A stretch of 64,000 nt of DNA from Micromonospora phaseoli (GTDB lineage Bacteria; Actinomycetota; Actinomycetes; Mycobacteriales; Micromonosporaceae), in contig NZ_FNYV01000003.1 of assembly GCF_900109115.1 (NCBI RefSeq), forward strand, positions 90,843-154,842, written 5' to 3'. Positions 1 to 8,621 of the stretch are shown here, piece by piece. A program made the translations under genes and the position numbers. The notes under the pieces are model-generated. The model was not told where the DNA came from, did no database searches, and saw nothing but the letters and a program-made list of their open reading frames with translations. The stretch's first letter is position 1. Every line of letters begins with the position of its first letter.

Positions 1-1
1 C

Positions 2-376
2 GGCTGGTCCGGCGAGAAGTCCGAGGGCGGCTGGTCCGGCGAGGAGTCCGAGGGCGGCTGGTCGGGCGAGAAGCGCGACTGGGCCGACGAGGAGTCCGGC
101 AAGGGCGACAGCTGGGAGCACGAGAAGGACTTCGTCTACTACGGCGAGGCCCGCGTAGCCAAGGACGCCAAGCCCGGCACGTACGAGCTGGAGGGCTCCT
201 GCGGCACCGGCGAGCTGGTGGTCCTGCCGCACGGTGGGGTCGACGGTGGTGACGGCGGCGTGGCCACCGGCACCGACCGGGGCCTGGCCACCGCCGGTGC
301 GGGTCTGGTCGGCGCGGCCGCCCTTGGCGGGCTCGTGCTGATGCGCCGCCGCCGGGTCGATGAGTTCGCGGCCTGA
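2..376 (+). CDS. C-terminal part of a surface-anchored repeat protein (5' end outside window)
   Basis: The window opens inside this reading frame, so only the last 124 residues are seen. It starts with three 9-residue repeats of the form GWSGE(K/E)SEG (bases 2-82), continues with a charged stretch and a short beta-rich segment, and ends with a Gly-rich linker, one hydrophobic helix and an RRRR tail. That tail is the usual membrane stop of sortase substrates, but no LPxTG is visible; the nearest candidate is VATGTDRG before the helix. It overlaps the sortase gene by 17 bases. I infer that it is exported and lies in the envelope. Its function is unknown. Confidence 0.7.
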   Translation, partial: GWSGEKSEGGWSGEESEGGWSGEKRDWADEESGKGDSWEHEKDFVYYGEARVAKDAKPGTYELEGSCGTGELVVLPHGGVDGGDGGVATGTDRGLATAGAGLVGAAALGGLVLMRRRRVDEFAA

Positions 377-1049
377 CACGACGGCGAGACGGGCCGACGG
401 CCGTCACGGTAGACCGTGGCGCGCCGTCGGCGCCGCCGTCGTCGTCATGGTCGCCATGGTGGGCGCCGGGATGATCGGCGCAGCGCTGAAGACCGCTGAG
501 GCCGACCGACCGCCCCAGCCGGCGGCGCGGGCCGGGGCGGGGACGTCCGATCCCACGCGGACCGGCGGCGCGGAGCCGACACCGGCGGGCCTGCCCCGCT
601 CCGCCCCCACCGCCATCAGCATCCCCCGCATCGGCGTCGACGCGCAGATCATGGCGCTCGGCACCAACCCCGACGGCACCGTCGAGGTTCCTCCACTCGA
701 CCAGGCCATGTTGGCCGGCTGGTACGAGCCGGGGCCGAGCCCGGGAGAGCCGGGCAACGCCGTCATCGTCGGGCATGTGGACTCGGCCGCGATCGGTGCC
801 GCCGTCTTCTTCTCCCTCGGCGCCCTGCAACCCGACGACTCCATCACCGTCCACCGGGCCGATGGCACGGCGGCTCGCTTCCAGGTGGACTCGGTGGCCT
901 CCTACCCGAAGGACGCCTTCCCCACCGAGCAGGTGTACGGGCCCGCCGACCGGCCCGGGCTGCGGGTGGTCACCTGCGGCGGCGTCTTCGACGAGACGCT
1001 GGGCGACTATCCGGAAAACGTGATCGTCTTCGCCTACCTGGTGGACTGA
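360..1049 (+). CDS. Class F-like sortase
   Basis: A 229-residue protein with an N-terminal membrane helix at about residues 20-43, a Pro/Ala/Gly-rich linker to about 83, then a sortase barrel starting at the ISIPRIGVDA motif. The catalytic histidine is His139 in VGHVDS and the cysteine is Cys206 in VVTCGG. Sortases cleave a sorting signal and transfer the protein to an envelope nucleophile. The start overlaps the upstream repeat-protein gene, so the two are probably translated together and may be enzyme and substrate. Oddly, no arginine follows Cys206, where the catalytic Arg of sortases normally lies, so activity is uncertain. Confidence 0.85.
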   Translation: MSSRPDTTARRADGRHGRPWRAVGAAVVVMVAMVGAGMIGAALKTAEADRPPQPAARAGAGTSDPTRTGGAEPTPAGLPRSAPTAISIPRIGVDAQIMALGTNPDGTVEVPPLDQAMLAGWYEPGPSPGEPGNAVIVGHVDSAAIGAAVFFSLGALQPDDSITVHRADGTAARFQVDSVASYPKDAFPTEQVYGPADRPGLRVVTCGGVFDETLGDYPENVIVFAYLVD

Positions 1050-1076
1050 AAACCCACCACGACACTGACCCCAGCA

Positions 1077-1122
1077 CGACGACGCGGGGCCCGGCGCACC
1101 CACCGCCGGACCCGCGTCGTCG
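1077..1122. terminator. Hairpin between convergent sortase and glutamate dehydrogenase genes
   Basis: Bases 1077-1096 and 1104-1122 form a nearly perfect 19-20 bp GC-rich stem with a 7-base loop. It lies between two genes that end toward each other and probably ends transcription from both sides. There is no clear T-run. Confidence 0.6.
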
Positions 1123-1157
1123 ATCATGAAGTTGTGGTGCCCGCGAAGGCGGGCGGG

Positions 1158-4100
1158 TCAGCTGGCGGCGGAGGTGCGGACGAGGGTACGGATCTGGCGG
1201 AGCAGCACCGAGAGGGCCGCCAGATCGGCGCGGGACTCGTCGAACTCACCCATCGCCCGTTGGGCGCGGTGGATGGAGGTGGCGTTCGACTGCTCCCACT
1301 GCTGCACCCGGTCGTACGGAACAAGATCCTCCGGGGTTGAGTCGAGCACCTCCGCGGTGAGCGCGGCCAGCGCGGCGTACAGGTCGTAGCGCAGCGCCAT
1401 CCGGGCGAGCGTCTGCCACCGGTCCTCGCGGGGCAGCAGGGAGATCTTCGACAGCAGCGAGTCGACCCGGAACCGGTCGGAGAGCACGAAGTAGACCGAC
1501 GCCACCTCGCCCACGTCCCGCCCGGTGCGGGCAGCCGTCTCCACCACGTCCAGCAGGCCGAAGCTGTACATCAGCCGGGTGCTCCGCTCGGCCAGCTCAC
1601 GCGGCACGCCGAGCCCGCTGGTCGAGTCGATGTGCGCGGCGATGGCATCCCGCTCGCTGCCGTAGAACAGCGTCTCCAACCGTGGCAGCAGTTGGGCCAC
1701 CCCGTCGCGCAACCGAGCGATCTCCGCGGGCACGTCGATCGGCGAGCGACGGTTGGTGACCAGCCAGCGCACCGCCCGGTCGAGCAGCCGCCGGGTGTCC
1801 AGGTAGACGCTGGTCTGCAACTGCGGGTCGATCCGGCTGTCCAGCGCCTCGACCGCGTCCCACAGTTGGCGCAGCCCGAACACCTCGCGGACCACCACGT
1901 ACGCCCGGATCACGTCCGCCGCCGGCACGGCGGTCTCCTCGACCACCCGGAAGACGAACGAGATGCCGCCCCGGTTGATCGCCTCGTTGACGAGCACGGT
2001 GGTCACGATGTCGCGGCGCAGCCGGTGCCGGCCCATCCGGTCGGCGAACCGCTCCCGCATCGGCGTCGGGAAGTAGTTGACCAACACTTCGTTGGTCCAC
2101 TCCTCGTCGGCCAGTCCCTCGGTGAGGATCTCCTTCTCCAGGGCGATCTTCACGTAGGCGAGCAGCACCGCGAACTCCGGTGCGGTCAGCCCGGACTCGG
2201 CCCGTACCGCCAGCTCCTCGTCCGGCGGCAGCGCCTCCAGTGCCCGGTCCAGCGTCCCGGAACGCTCCAGCTCCGTGATCATCCGACGGTGCACCGGCAG
2301 CAGCGAGGTGGCCTGGGCCTGGGAGTTGTTGATCGCCCGGGCCTGGTCGTAGTTGTCCCGTAGCACCAGCTCGGCGACCTCTTCGGTCATCCGGGCCAGC
2401 AGCTCGTCCCGCTCCGGAACGGTCAGCTCGCCGTCGGCGACCGCGGTGTTCAGCAGGATCTTGATGTTCACCTCGTGGTCGGAGCAGTCCACCCCGGCCG
2501 CGTTGTCGATGAAGTCGGTGTACATCCGGCCGCCCGCCTGGGCGTACTCGATCCGGCCGTGCTGGGTGAAGCCGAGGTTGCCGCCCTCGCCGACCACCCG
2601 GCAGCGCAGGCTGCGGCCGTCCACCCGGATCGCGTCGTTGGACTTGTCGCCCACCTCGGCGTTGGTCTGGCTGGACGCCTTGACGTACGTGCCGATCCCG
2701 CCGTTCCAGAACAGGTCGACCGGCGCGGTGAGGATGGCCTTCATCAACTCCTGCGGGCTCAACTGCTCGACGTCGTCGTCCAACCCGAGCGCCGCGCGGA
2801 CCTGCGGCGACAACGGCACCGACTTGGCCGTACGCGGATAGATCCCACCACCGACGGAGATCAGCTCGGTGTTGTAGTCCTCCCACGTCGAGCGGGACAG
2901 TTCGAACAACCGCTTGCGCTCGACGAACGACGAGGCTGCGTCCGGATCCGGGTCCAGGAAGATGTGCCGGTGGTCGAAGGCGGCCACCAGCCGGATGTGC
3001 TCCGACAGCAGCATCCCGTTGCCGAACACGTCTCCGGACATGTCGCCGACCCCGACCACGGTGAAGTCCTGGCTCTGGGTGTCGTGGCCCAGCTCCCGGA
3101 AGTGGCGCTTGACCGACTCCCAGGCGCCCCGCGCGGTGATGCCCATCTTCTTGTGGTCGTAGCCCGCCGAACCGCCCGAGGCGAACGCGTCACCCAACCA
3201 GAAGCGGTGCTCGGTGGAGATCTCGTTGGCGATGTCGGAGAACGACGCGGTGCCCTTGTCAGCCGCCACCACCATGTACGGGTCGTCACCGTCGTGCCGG
3301 ACCACGTCCTCCGGCGGCACGATCTCACCGGCCACGATGTTGTCCGTGACGTCCAGCAGCGCCGAGATGAACTCCTTGTAGCAGACGACGGCCTCGTCCC
3401 GGTCGCCCGGGCGCTGCTTGAGCACGAAGCCGCCCTTGGCACCCACCGGCACGATCACGGCGTTCTTCACCATCTGCGCCTTGACCAGGCCGAGCACCTC
3501 GGTGCGGAAGTCCTCGCGCCGGTCCGACCAGCGCAGGCCGCCCCGGGCCACCGGCCCGAAGCGCAGGTGCACCCCCTCGAAGCGCGGCGAGTACACGAAG
3601 ATCTCGAACTTCGGCCGCGGTGCGGGCAGCTCGGGGATCGCCTGCGGGTCGAGCTTGAACGCCACGTACGGCTTCGGCCGCCCACCGACCGGCTTCTGGT
3701 AGAAGCTGGTCCGCAGGGTGGCCTGGATCAGGGTCAGGTACGACCGCAGGATCCGGTCCTGGTCGAGGCTGGCCACGTCGTCGAGCGCGGCACGGATCTC
3801 GGCCACCAGCTCGGCGCTGCGCCGCGCCCGCGCGTCGTGGTGGCCCGGCTCGAACCGCGTCTCGAAGAGCTGCACCAGCAACGTGGCGATGCCCGGGTAG
3901 GCGATGAAGGTCGACTCCATGTAGTCCTGCGAGAAGACCGTGCCCGTCTGGCGCAGATACTTCGCGTACGCCCGCAGCACCACCACCTGACGCCAGGTGA
4001 GCCCGGCGCGCAGCACCAGCTCGTTGAAGCGGTCCACCTCGGCCTCGCCCCGCCACGCCGCCGCGAAGGCGTTCTCCACGTGCGGGCGTACCTCGGCCAG

Positions 4101-6206
4101 TTGCTGGTGCCCCTCGGGTAGCCGCAGCCCGAAGTCGTAGAGCCAGATCCGGCCGTCGACGCGCTCCACCTCGTAGGGGTGCTCGTCGACCACCTTCACG
4201 CCGAGCGAGTGCAGCACCGGCAGCACCGCCGAGAGCATCATCGGCTCGCCGTAGCGGTAGACCTTGAACCGGACGTCCATCGACTCGTCGACGTCCAGGC
4301 CCCGACCGGCGGCGCGCGGCACCAACTGCTTACGGAACAGGTGCATCTCCAGCTGGCCGGGCTCCTCCAGCAGCTCCAGCTTGGCCAGGTCCTTCATCGC
4401 CTCGTACGGCGTGTGTCCGTCCTTGTAGCCCTCCGGGAACGCGTCGGCGTACCGGCCGAACAGGTGCTTGGCCTGCTCGTCGCCGAGCTTGCGCTCCAGC
4501 ACCAGCCGGTAGTCGTCGTCCCACAGCCGGGTGGCGTCGGCCAGCTCCTCGGCGAGCAGATCGGCGTCGATGTCGCCGGGCGGGCTGGTCGGGTCGGTAC
4601 GCACGATGAAGTGCACCCGGGCCAGCATCGACTCGGTCACCCGGGTGGTGTAGTCCACCCCGACGCCGTTCAGCTCGCGCAGCAGGATGTCCTGCATGCG
4701 CAGCCGGTTCTGCGTGGTGAACCGGTCCCGGGGCAGGTAGATCAGGCAGGAGATGAACCGCCCGTACGCGTCCCGGCGCAGGAACACCCGCAGCTGCCGG
4801 CGACCGGCCATCCGCAACACACCGATCACCGCGTGGTACAGGTCGTCGGTCTTGATCTGGAACAGCTCGTCGCGCGGGTACGTCTCCAGGATCTGCATCA
4901 GGTCCTTGCCGGAGTGGCTGCGCAGGCTCAGCCCGGAGCGGTCCAGCACCTCGGCGACCTTGCGCCGGACCACCGGAAGCTCCTGCACGCTGGTCCGGTA
5001 CGCGGCGGTGGAGAACAGGCCGAGGAACCGTCGCTCGCCGACCACCTCGCCGTTGCCGTCGAAGATCTTGAAACCGATGTAGTCCAGGTACGCCGAGCGG
5101 TGCACGGTGGCCCGCGAGTTCGCCTTCGTGATGATCAGCAGACGCTTCTCGGTGACCTTGTCGTGTGCCTCCGGCGTCATCGACGACAGGGCCCGGGCCT
5201 CCGGCGAGTCCTGCCGCAGGATGCCCAGTCCGGTGCCGAGCACCGCCTCCAGGGCGGGACCGCCACCGGCCGCGTCCGGCAGCAGCCGGTACTCCCGGTA
5301 ACCGAGGAAGGTGAAGTGGTCATGGGCGAGCCAGCGCAGCAGCTCCACCGAGTCGGTGATGTCCTTCTCCGGCACCGGCGGCCGATTGTCGCTGGTCCGC
5401 GCGGCGGCCAACTCCTCGGCGAACGCCAGGGCCCGCTGGCGCATCTTCGGCCAGTCCTCGACGGCCTCCCGCACGTCGGTGAGCACCCGCTGCAACTCCC
5501 GGCGCAGCTTGTCCCGCACGTCCGGGTCGCGGACCGGGTCGATCTCGATCCGCATCCAGCTCTCGACCAGGTCACCGGCGATCGCGTCGTCCGGCTCCAC
5601 GTCGGCGGCGACCTCCACCAACCGACCCAACGGCTCGCGGCGCACCACGACCAGCGGGTGCACCAGCAGGTGCACGTCCAGATGGTGGGTGTTGAGCAGG
5701 GCGGTCACCGAGTCGACCAGGAACGGCATGTCGTCGGTGACGATCTCGATCACGCTGTGGTGCTGCTCGGCGTCGGGTGAGTGGATCCGCAGCTTCAACT
5801 CGCCCGGCACCCGCTGCTGGGCCAGCTCCCGATGCGCGCGGGCGGCGTCGAGCATCTCACCGGCGGTGAACCCGATCAGCTCCTCGTCCGGCGCGAACCG
5901 CCAGAAACGACCCACCAGGGTCGCCGCGTCGTGGTCGTCGCCGGCCAACGCCACCGCCTGCGCCACCAGCCGCTCGGCGTTGGGCACCGGCTCGTCGAGT
6001 TCGGCGTCCTCCACGTCGTCCGCCAGCGCCTCTGGCGGCAGACCCAGGTCGTAGAGGGTGTCGATGCTCGAACCGGTCATCCCGGTCACTCCTGTGTCGA
6101 GTCGGCCGAGGCCGTCCCCGTCGGTCGCCGTGTCGAAGCTGTCGTCCCGGCCGGTGTCAGCCTGCCGGAGGTCGGGTCCCGGTTTGATCGCCGGACGCCG
6201 GTCCAT
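1158..6206 (-). CDS. NAD-dependent glutamate dehydrogenase, giant (about 180 kDa) type
   Basis: A 1682-residue protein that fits the bacterial large NAD-GDH family, which oxidises glutamate to 2-oxoglutarate and ammonia. The N-terminal half is regulatory (ACT-like). The catalytic core lies around residues 880-1250 and includes DRREDFRTEV and the glycine-rich KGGFVLKQ lysine motif. I chose the ATG at 6206 because a GAGGGGAG ribosome-binding site sits 8 bases upstream; a GTG at 6215 directly abuts that site and is less likely. It is transcribed alone, convergent with the sortase and divergent from the PBP gene. Expected role: glutamate catabolism linking nitrogen to the TCA cycle. Confidence 0.93.
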   Translation of the reverse strand: MDRRPAIKPGPDLRQADTGRDDSFDTATDGDGLGRLDTGVTGMTGSSIDTLYDLGLPPEALADDVEDAELDEPVPNAERLVAQAVALAGDDHDAATLVGRFWRFAPDEELIGFTAGEMLDAARAHRELAQQRVPGELKLRIHSPDAEQHHSVIEIVTDDMPFLVDSVTALLNTHHLDVHLLVHPLVVVRREPLGRLVEVAADVEPDDAIAGDLVESWMRIEIDPVRDPDVRDKLRRELQRVLTDVREAVEDWPKMRQRALAFAEELAAARTSDNRPPVPEKDITDSVELLRWLAHDHFTFLGYREYRLLPDAAGGGPALEAVLGTGLGILRQDSPEARALSSMTPEAHDKVTEKRLLIITKANSRATVHRSAYLDYIGFKIFDGNGEVVGERRFLGLFSTAAYRTSVQELPVVRRKVAEVLDRSGLSLRSHSGKDLMQILETYPRDELFQIKTDDLYHAVIGVLRMAGRRQLRVFLRRDAYGRFISCLIYLPRDRFTTQNRLRMQDILLRELNGVGVDYTTRVTESMLARVHFIVRTDPTSPPGDIDADLLAEELADATRLWDDDYRLVLERKLGDEQAKHLFGRYADAFPEGYKDGHTPYEAMKDLAKLELLEEPGQLEMHLFRKQLVPRAAGRGLDVDESMDVRFKVYRYGEPMMLSAVLPVLHSLGVKVVDEHPYEVERVDGRIWLYDFGLRLPEGHQQLAEVRPHVENAFAAAWRGEAEVDRFNELVLRAGLTWRQVVVLRAYAKYLRQTGTVFSQDYMESTFIAYPGIATLLVQLFETRFEPGHHDARARRSAELVAEIRAALDDVASLDQDRILRSYLTLIQATLRTSFYQKPVGGRPKPYVAFKLDPQAIPELPAPRPKFEIFVYSPRFEGVHLRFGPVARGGLRWSDRREDFRTEVLGLVKAQMVKNAVIVPVGAKGGFVLKQRPGDRDEAVVCYKEFISALLDVTDNIVAGEIVPPEDVVRHDGDDPYMVVAADKGTASFSDIANEISTEHRFWLGDAFASGGSAGYDHKKMGITARGAWESVKRHFRELGHDTQSQDFTVVGVGDMSGDVFGNGMLLSEHIRLVAAFDHRHIFLDPDPDAASSFVERKRLFELSRSTWEDYNTELISVGGGIYPRTAKSVPLSPQVRAALGLDDDVEQLSPQELMKAILTAPVDLFWNGGIGTYVKASSQTNAEVGDKSNDAIRVDGRSLRCRVVGEGGNLGFTQHGRIEYAQAGGRMYTDFIDNAAGVDCSDHEVNIKILLNTAVADGELTVPERDELLARMTEEVAELVLRDNYDQARAINNSQAQATSLLPVHRRMITELERSGTLDRALEALPPDEELAVRAESGLTAPEFAVLLAYVKIALEKEILTEGLADEEWTNEVLVNYFPTPMRERFADRMGRHRLRRDIVTTVLVNEAINRGGISFVFRVVEETAVPAADVIRAYVVVREVFGLRQLWDAVEALDSRIDPQLQTSVYLDTRRLLDRAVRWLVTNRRSPIDVPAEIARLRDGVAQLLPRLETLFYGSERDAIAAHIDSTSGLGVPRELAERSTRLMYSFGLLDVVETAARTGRDVGEVASVYFVLSDRFRVDSLLSKISLLPREDRWQTLARMALRYDLYAALAALTAEVLDSTPEDLVPYDRVQQWEQSNATSIHRAQRAMGEFDESRADLAALSVLLRQIRTLVRTSAAS

Positions 6207-6494
6207 CGGTGCCACTCCCCTCGACCCACAACGCTGTGGGTCACTCTGCCGCCAAGCCTAGGCCGACCGAGGAGTTCCTCCATCGGTGGACCACCGGCCC
6301 GACGTCCGGATCTGGCGACGTCGTCCTTTCACCCGTTGCGGTACGAGGTTCGGCCGGGTTCGGAGTACCCCGCTTGATGTTGTTCATCACACCGTCACCG
6401 GATCGTCTTTTCACCGGTCGGGCTCGGGCGGGGCAGTGCCGGAAGCGTGGGCGTACTAGCGTGCGAGGCAGCCCGACCAGGAGGAAACACCCCG

Positions 6495-8447
6495 ATGCAC
6501 CGTCCGCAACGCCCACATCGCAGCAAGTCACGGTTCGGCGTCTTCGCCGCCTGCCTGGTCGCCGCGACCGGCCTGGTCGCCTGCTCCGGCGAGGACGGGC
6601 CGCAGCGCAGCGTCGACGCCTTCCTGGCCGGCTGGCGTTCGGGCGACCTACAGGCCGTCGGCTTCGTCGACCCGACCGGGGCCAAGATCGCCGCCGCCGA
6701 CGTGGCGCGGGAGATCAAGGACCTCTCCGGCGAGTTGGCCGGCACGCCGCCGACGCTGAGCCGGCAGGGTGACCCCGAGGTGGTCCAGAACACCGCGACC
6801 GCCACGATCCGGGTCGAATGGGCGTTACCGGGCGAGACGAACTGGACGTACGACCGGCCGGTGCGACTCACCCAGGGCCGCGACGACCAGTGGCAGGTCA
6901 TCTGGGAGCCGCAGATCGTGCAGGAGCAGCTCACCCGCGGCGACCGTCTCGGGCTCAGCCGGGACGCCGCCGAGCGCGCCGCAGTGCTGGACGGCGCGGG
7001 CGAGCCGATCGTGACGCCACGCGCGGTGGTCCGGGTACGGCTGCACCCCCGCGCGGTGACCGACGTCGAGGCCGTGACCCGCGAGCTGGACCAGGCGTTC
7101 CGGGCGATCCGGCCGGCGATCACCCCACCGGTCGACCTCAGCAACCTGGCGAAGCGGCTCGACGAGGCCGACCCGGACGGACTCGTCGAGGTGGTCACCC
7201 TGCGCGACGAGGCGTACCGGCAGATCAAGCCACGCATCTACGACCTGCCGGGGACGCAGTTCCGCGCCGAGAAGCCGAACCTCGCCCCCACCCGCGAGTT
7301 CGCCCGGGCGGTGCTCGGCTCCGTCGACCCGGCGCAGGCCGACGACCTCGCCGAGTTCCCCGACCGCTACTCCCCCGGCGACCTGGTCGGGCACGGCGGG
7401 TTGCAGGAGCGGTGGGACGAGCGGCTACGCGGTGTGCCCGGACTCAACGTGATCATCAAGCGGCCAGGGTCGGACGGGACGCTGGAGCCCACCGGCACGG
7501 AGGTGTTCCGGCGTGAACCGCAGCCGGGCCAGCCGCTGCGGACCACCCTCGACGTGGCCGCCCAGAACGCCGCCGACCAGGCACTGCGCGCGGAGCGCAA
7601 GCGGTCGGCCCTGGTGGCCGTACGGGTCAGCGACGGCGCGGTGCTCGCCGCCGCCAACGGCCCCGGCGCCGCCGGTGAGAACCTGGCCTTCACCGCTCAG
7701 GTGCCGCCGGGCTCCACGTTCAAGATGGTCAGCGCCCTGGGGCTGGTGGAGCGCGGTGCGGTGACCCCCGACACGACCGTCGACTGCCCCAGGACGCGCA
7801 CCGTCGACGGACGCTCGTTCAAGAACTCCAACGACTTCGAGCTCGGCGAGGTGCCGTTCCGCACCGTCTTCGCCAAGTCCTGCAACACCGCCTTCGCCGC
7901 GCTCGCCCCGCAGTTGGGCGCGGACGGGCTCGCCGTCACCGGTCGGACCCTCGGCCTGGAGGGGCAGTGGAACGTGGGACTGGACGCGTTCACCGGCAAG
8001 ATCTCCGCGGGCGGCGGCGCCACCGAGCAGGCCGCCGCAGCGATCGGGCAGGGTACGACCCTGGTCAGCCCGCTGGCCATGGCGGCGGCGACCGCCGCGG
8101 TGGCCAAGGGCAGCTTCATCGGGCCGAGACTGCTCCTCGATCCTGCCCCCGAGCCGGCGGCCGAGCCGGGCCCGGAGCTGAAGCCCGAGGCGGTGGCGGC
8201 GGTGCGCGAGATGATGCGCGAGGTGATCGTCAGCGGCACCGGCAGCGCCTTGAAGGATGTTCCGGGCGAGCCGGTGCACGGCAAGACCGGCACGGCCGAA
8301 TACGACAACAACCCGAAGAACACCCACGCCTGGTTCGTGGGCTGGCAGGGCGATGTCGCGTTCGCGGTATTCGTGGAGAAGGGCGGCTCGGGCAGCGGCA
8401 CGGCCGCACCGATCGCGGAACGCTTCCTGCGCGCCCTGTCCCGCTGA
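6495..8447 (+). CDS. Lipoprotein class B penicillin-binding protein with MecA-like N-terminal domain
   Basis: 650 residues from the ATG at 6495, which has AGGAGG at 6479-6484. The N-terminus is a lipoprotein signal with lipobox LVAC around residue 33, so the protein should be lipid-anchored outside the membrane. An NTF2-like MecA_N domain covers about residues 35-145, followed by the dimerisation region and the transpeptidase domain with Ser407 (STFK), Ser462 (SCN) and Lys597 (KTG). It should crosslink peptidoglycan. The MecA_N arrangement resembles PBP2a-type low-affinity enzymes, but drug affinity cannot be read from sequence. A GTG in frame further upstream is rejected because it lacks the signal context. 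Confidence 0.9.
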   Translation: MHRPQRPHRSKSRFGVFAACLVAATGLVACSGEDGPQRSVDAFLAGWRSGDLQAVGFVDPTGAKIAAADVAREIKDLSGELAGTPPTLSRQGDPEVVQNTATATIRVEWALPGETNWTYDRPVRLTQGRDDQWQVIWEPQIVQEQLTRGDRLGLSRDAAERAAVLDGAGEPIVTPRAVVRVRLHPRAVTDVEAVTRELDQAFRAIRPAITPPVDLSNLAKRLDEADPDGLVEVVTLRDEAYRQIKPRIYDLPGTQFRAEKPNLAPTREFARAVLGSVDPAQADDLAEFPDRYSPGDLVGHGGLQERWDERLRGVPGLNVIIKRPGSDGTLEPTGTEVFRREPQPGQPLRTTLDVAAQNAADQALRAERKRSALVAVRVSDGAVLAAANGPGAAGENLAFTAQVPPGSTFKMVSALGLVERGAVTPDTTVDCPRTRTVDGRSFKNSNDFELGEVPFRTVFAKSCNTAFAALAPQLGADGLAVTGRTLGLEGQWNVGLDAFTGKISAGGGATEQAAAAIGQGTTLVSPLAMAAATAAVAKGSFIGPRLLLDPAPEPAAEPGPELKPEAVAAVREMMREVIVSGTGSALKDVPGEPVHGKTGTAEYDNNPKNTHAWFVGWQGDVAFAVFVEKGGSGSGTAAPIAERFLRALSR

Positions 8448-8621
8448 CCCGCCACCCGAGCGATCCCGACCGCCAGCCGGGCGCAGATCAGGAGTGATCA
8501 ACTTATTGTCGGCGCGATGGCGGGAACCGGGCGATCGGGATAGCGCCATACCGGCGGAACCGTGTGGATCACCCGCGACCCACGCCTCGCCCACCCGTGA
8601 CACCGCAGGCGGGCGTACGGA

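Noticed and set aside
2475..5780. Long open frames on the plus strand across the glutamate dehydrogenase gene
   Set aside because: They are antisense shadows made of His/Val/Arg-rich sequence with no domain features, a normal effect of high GC third positions.
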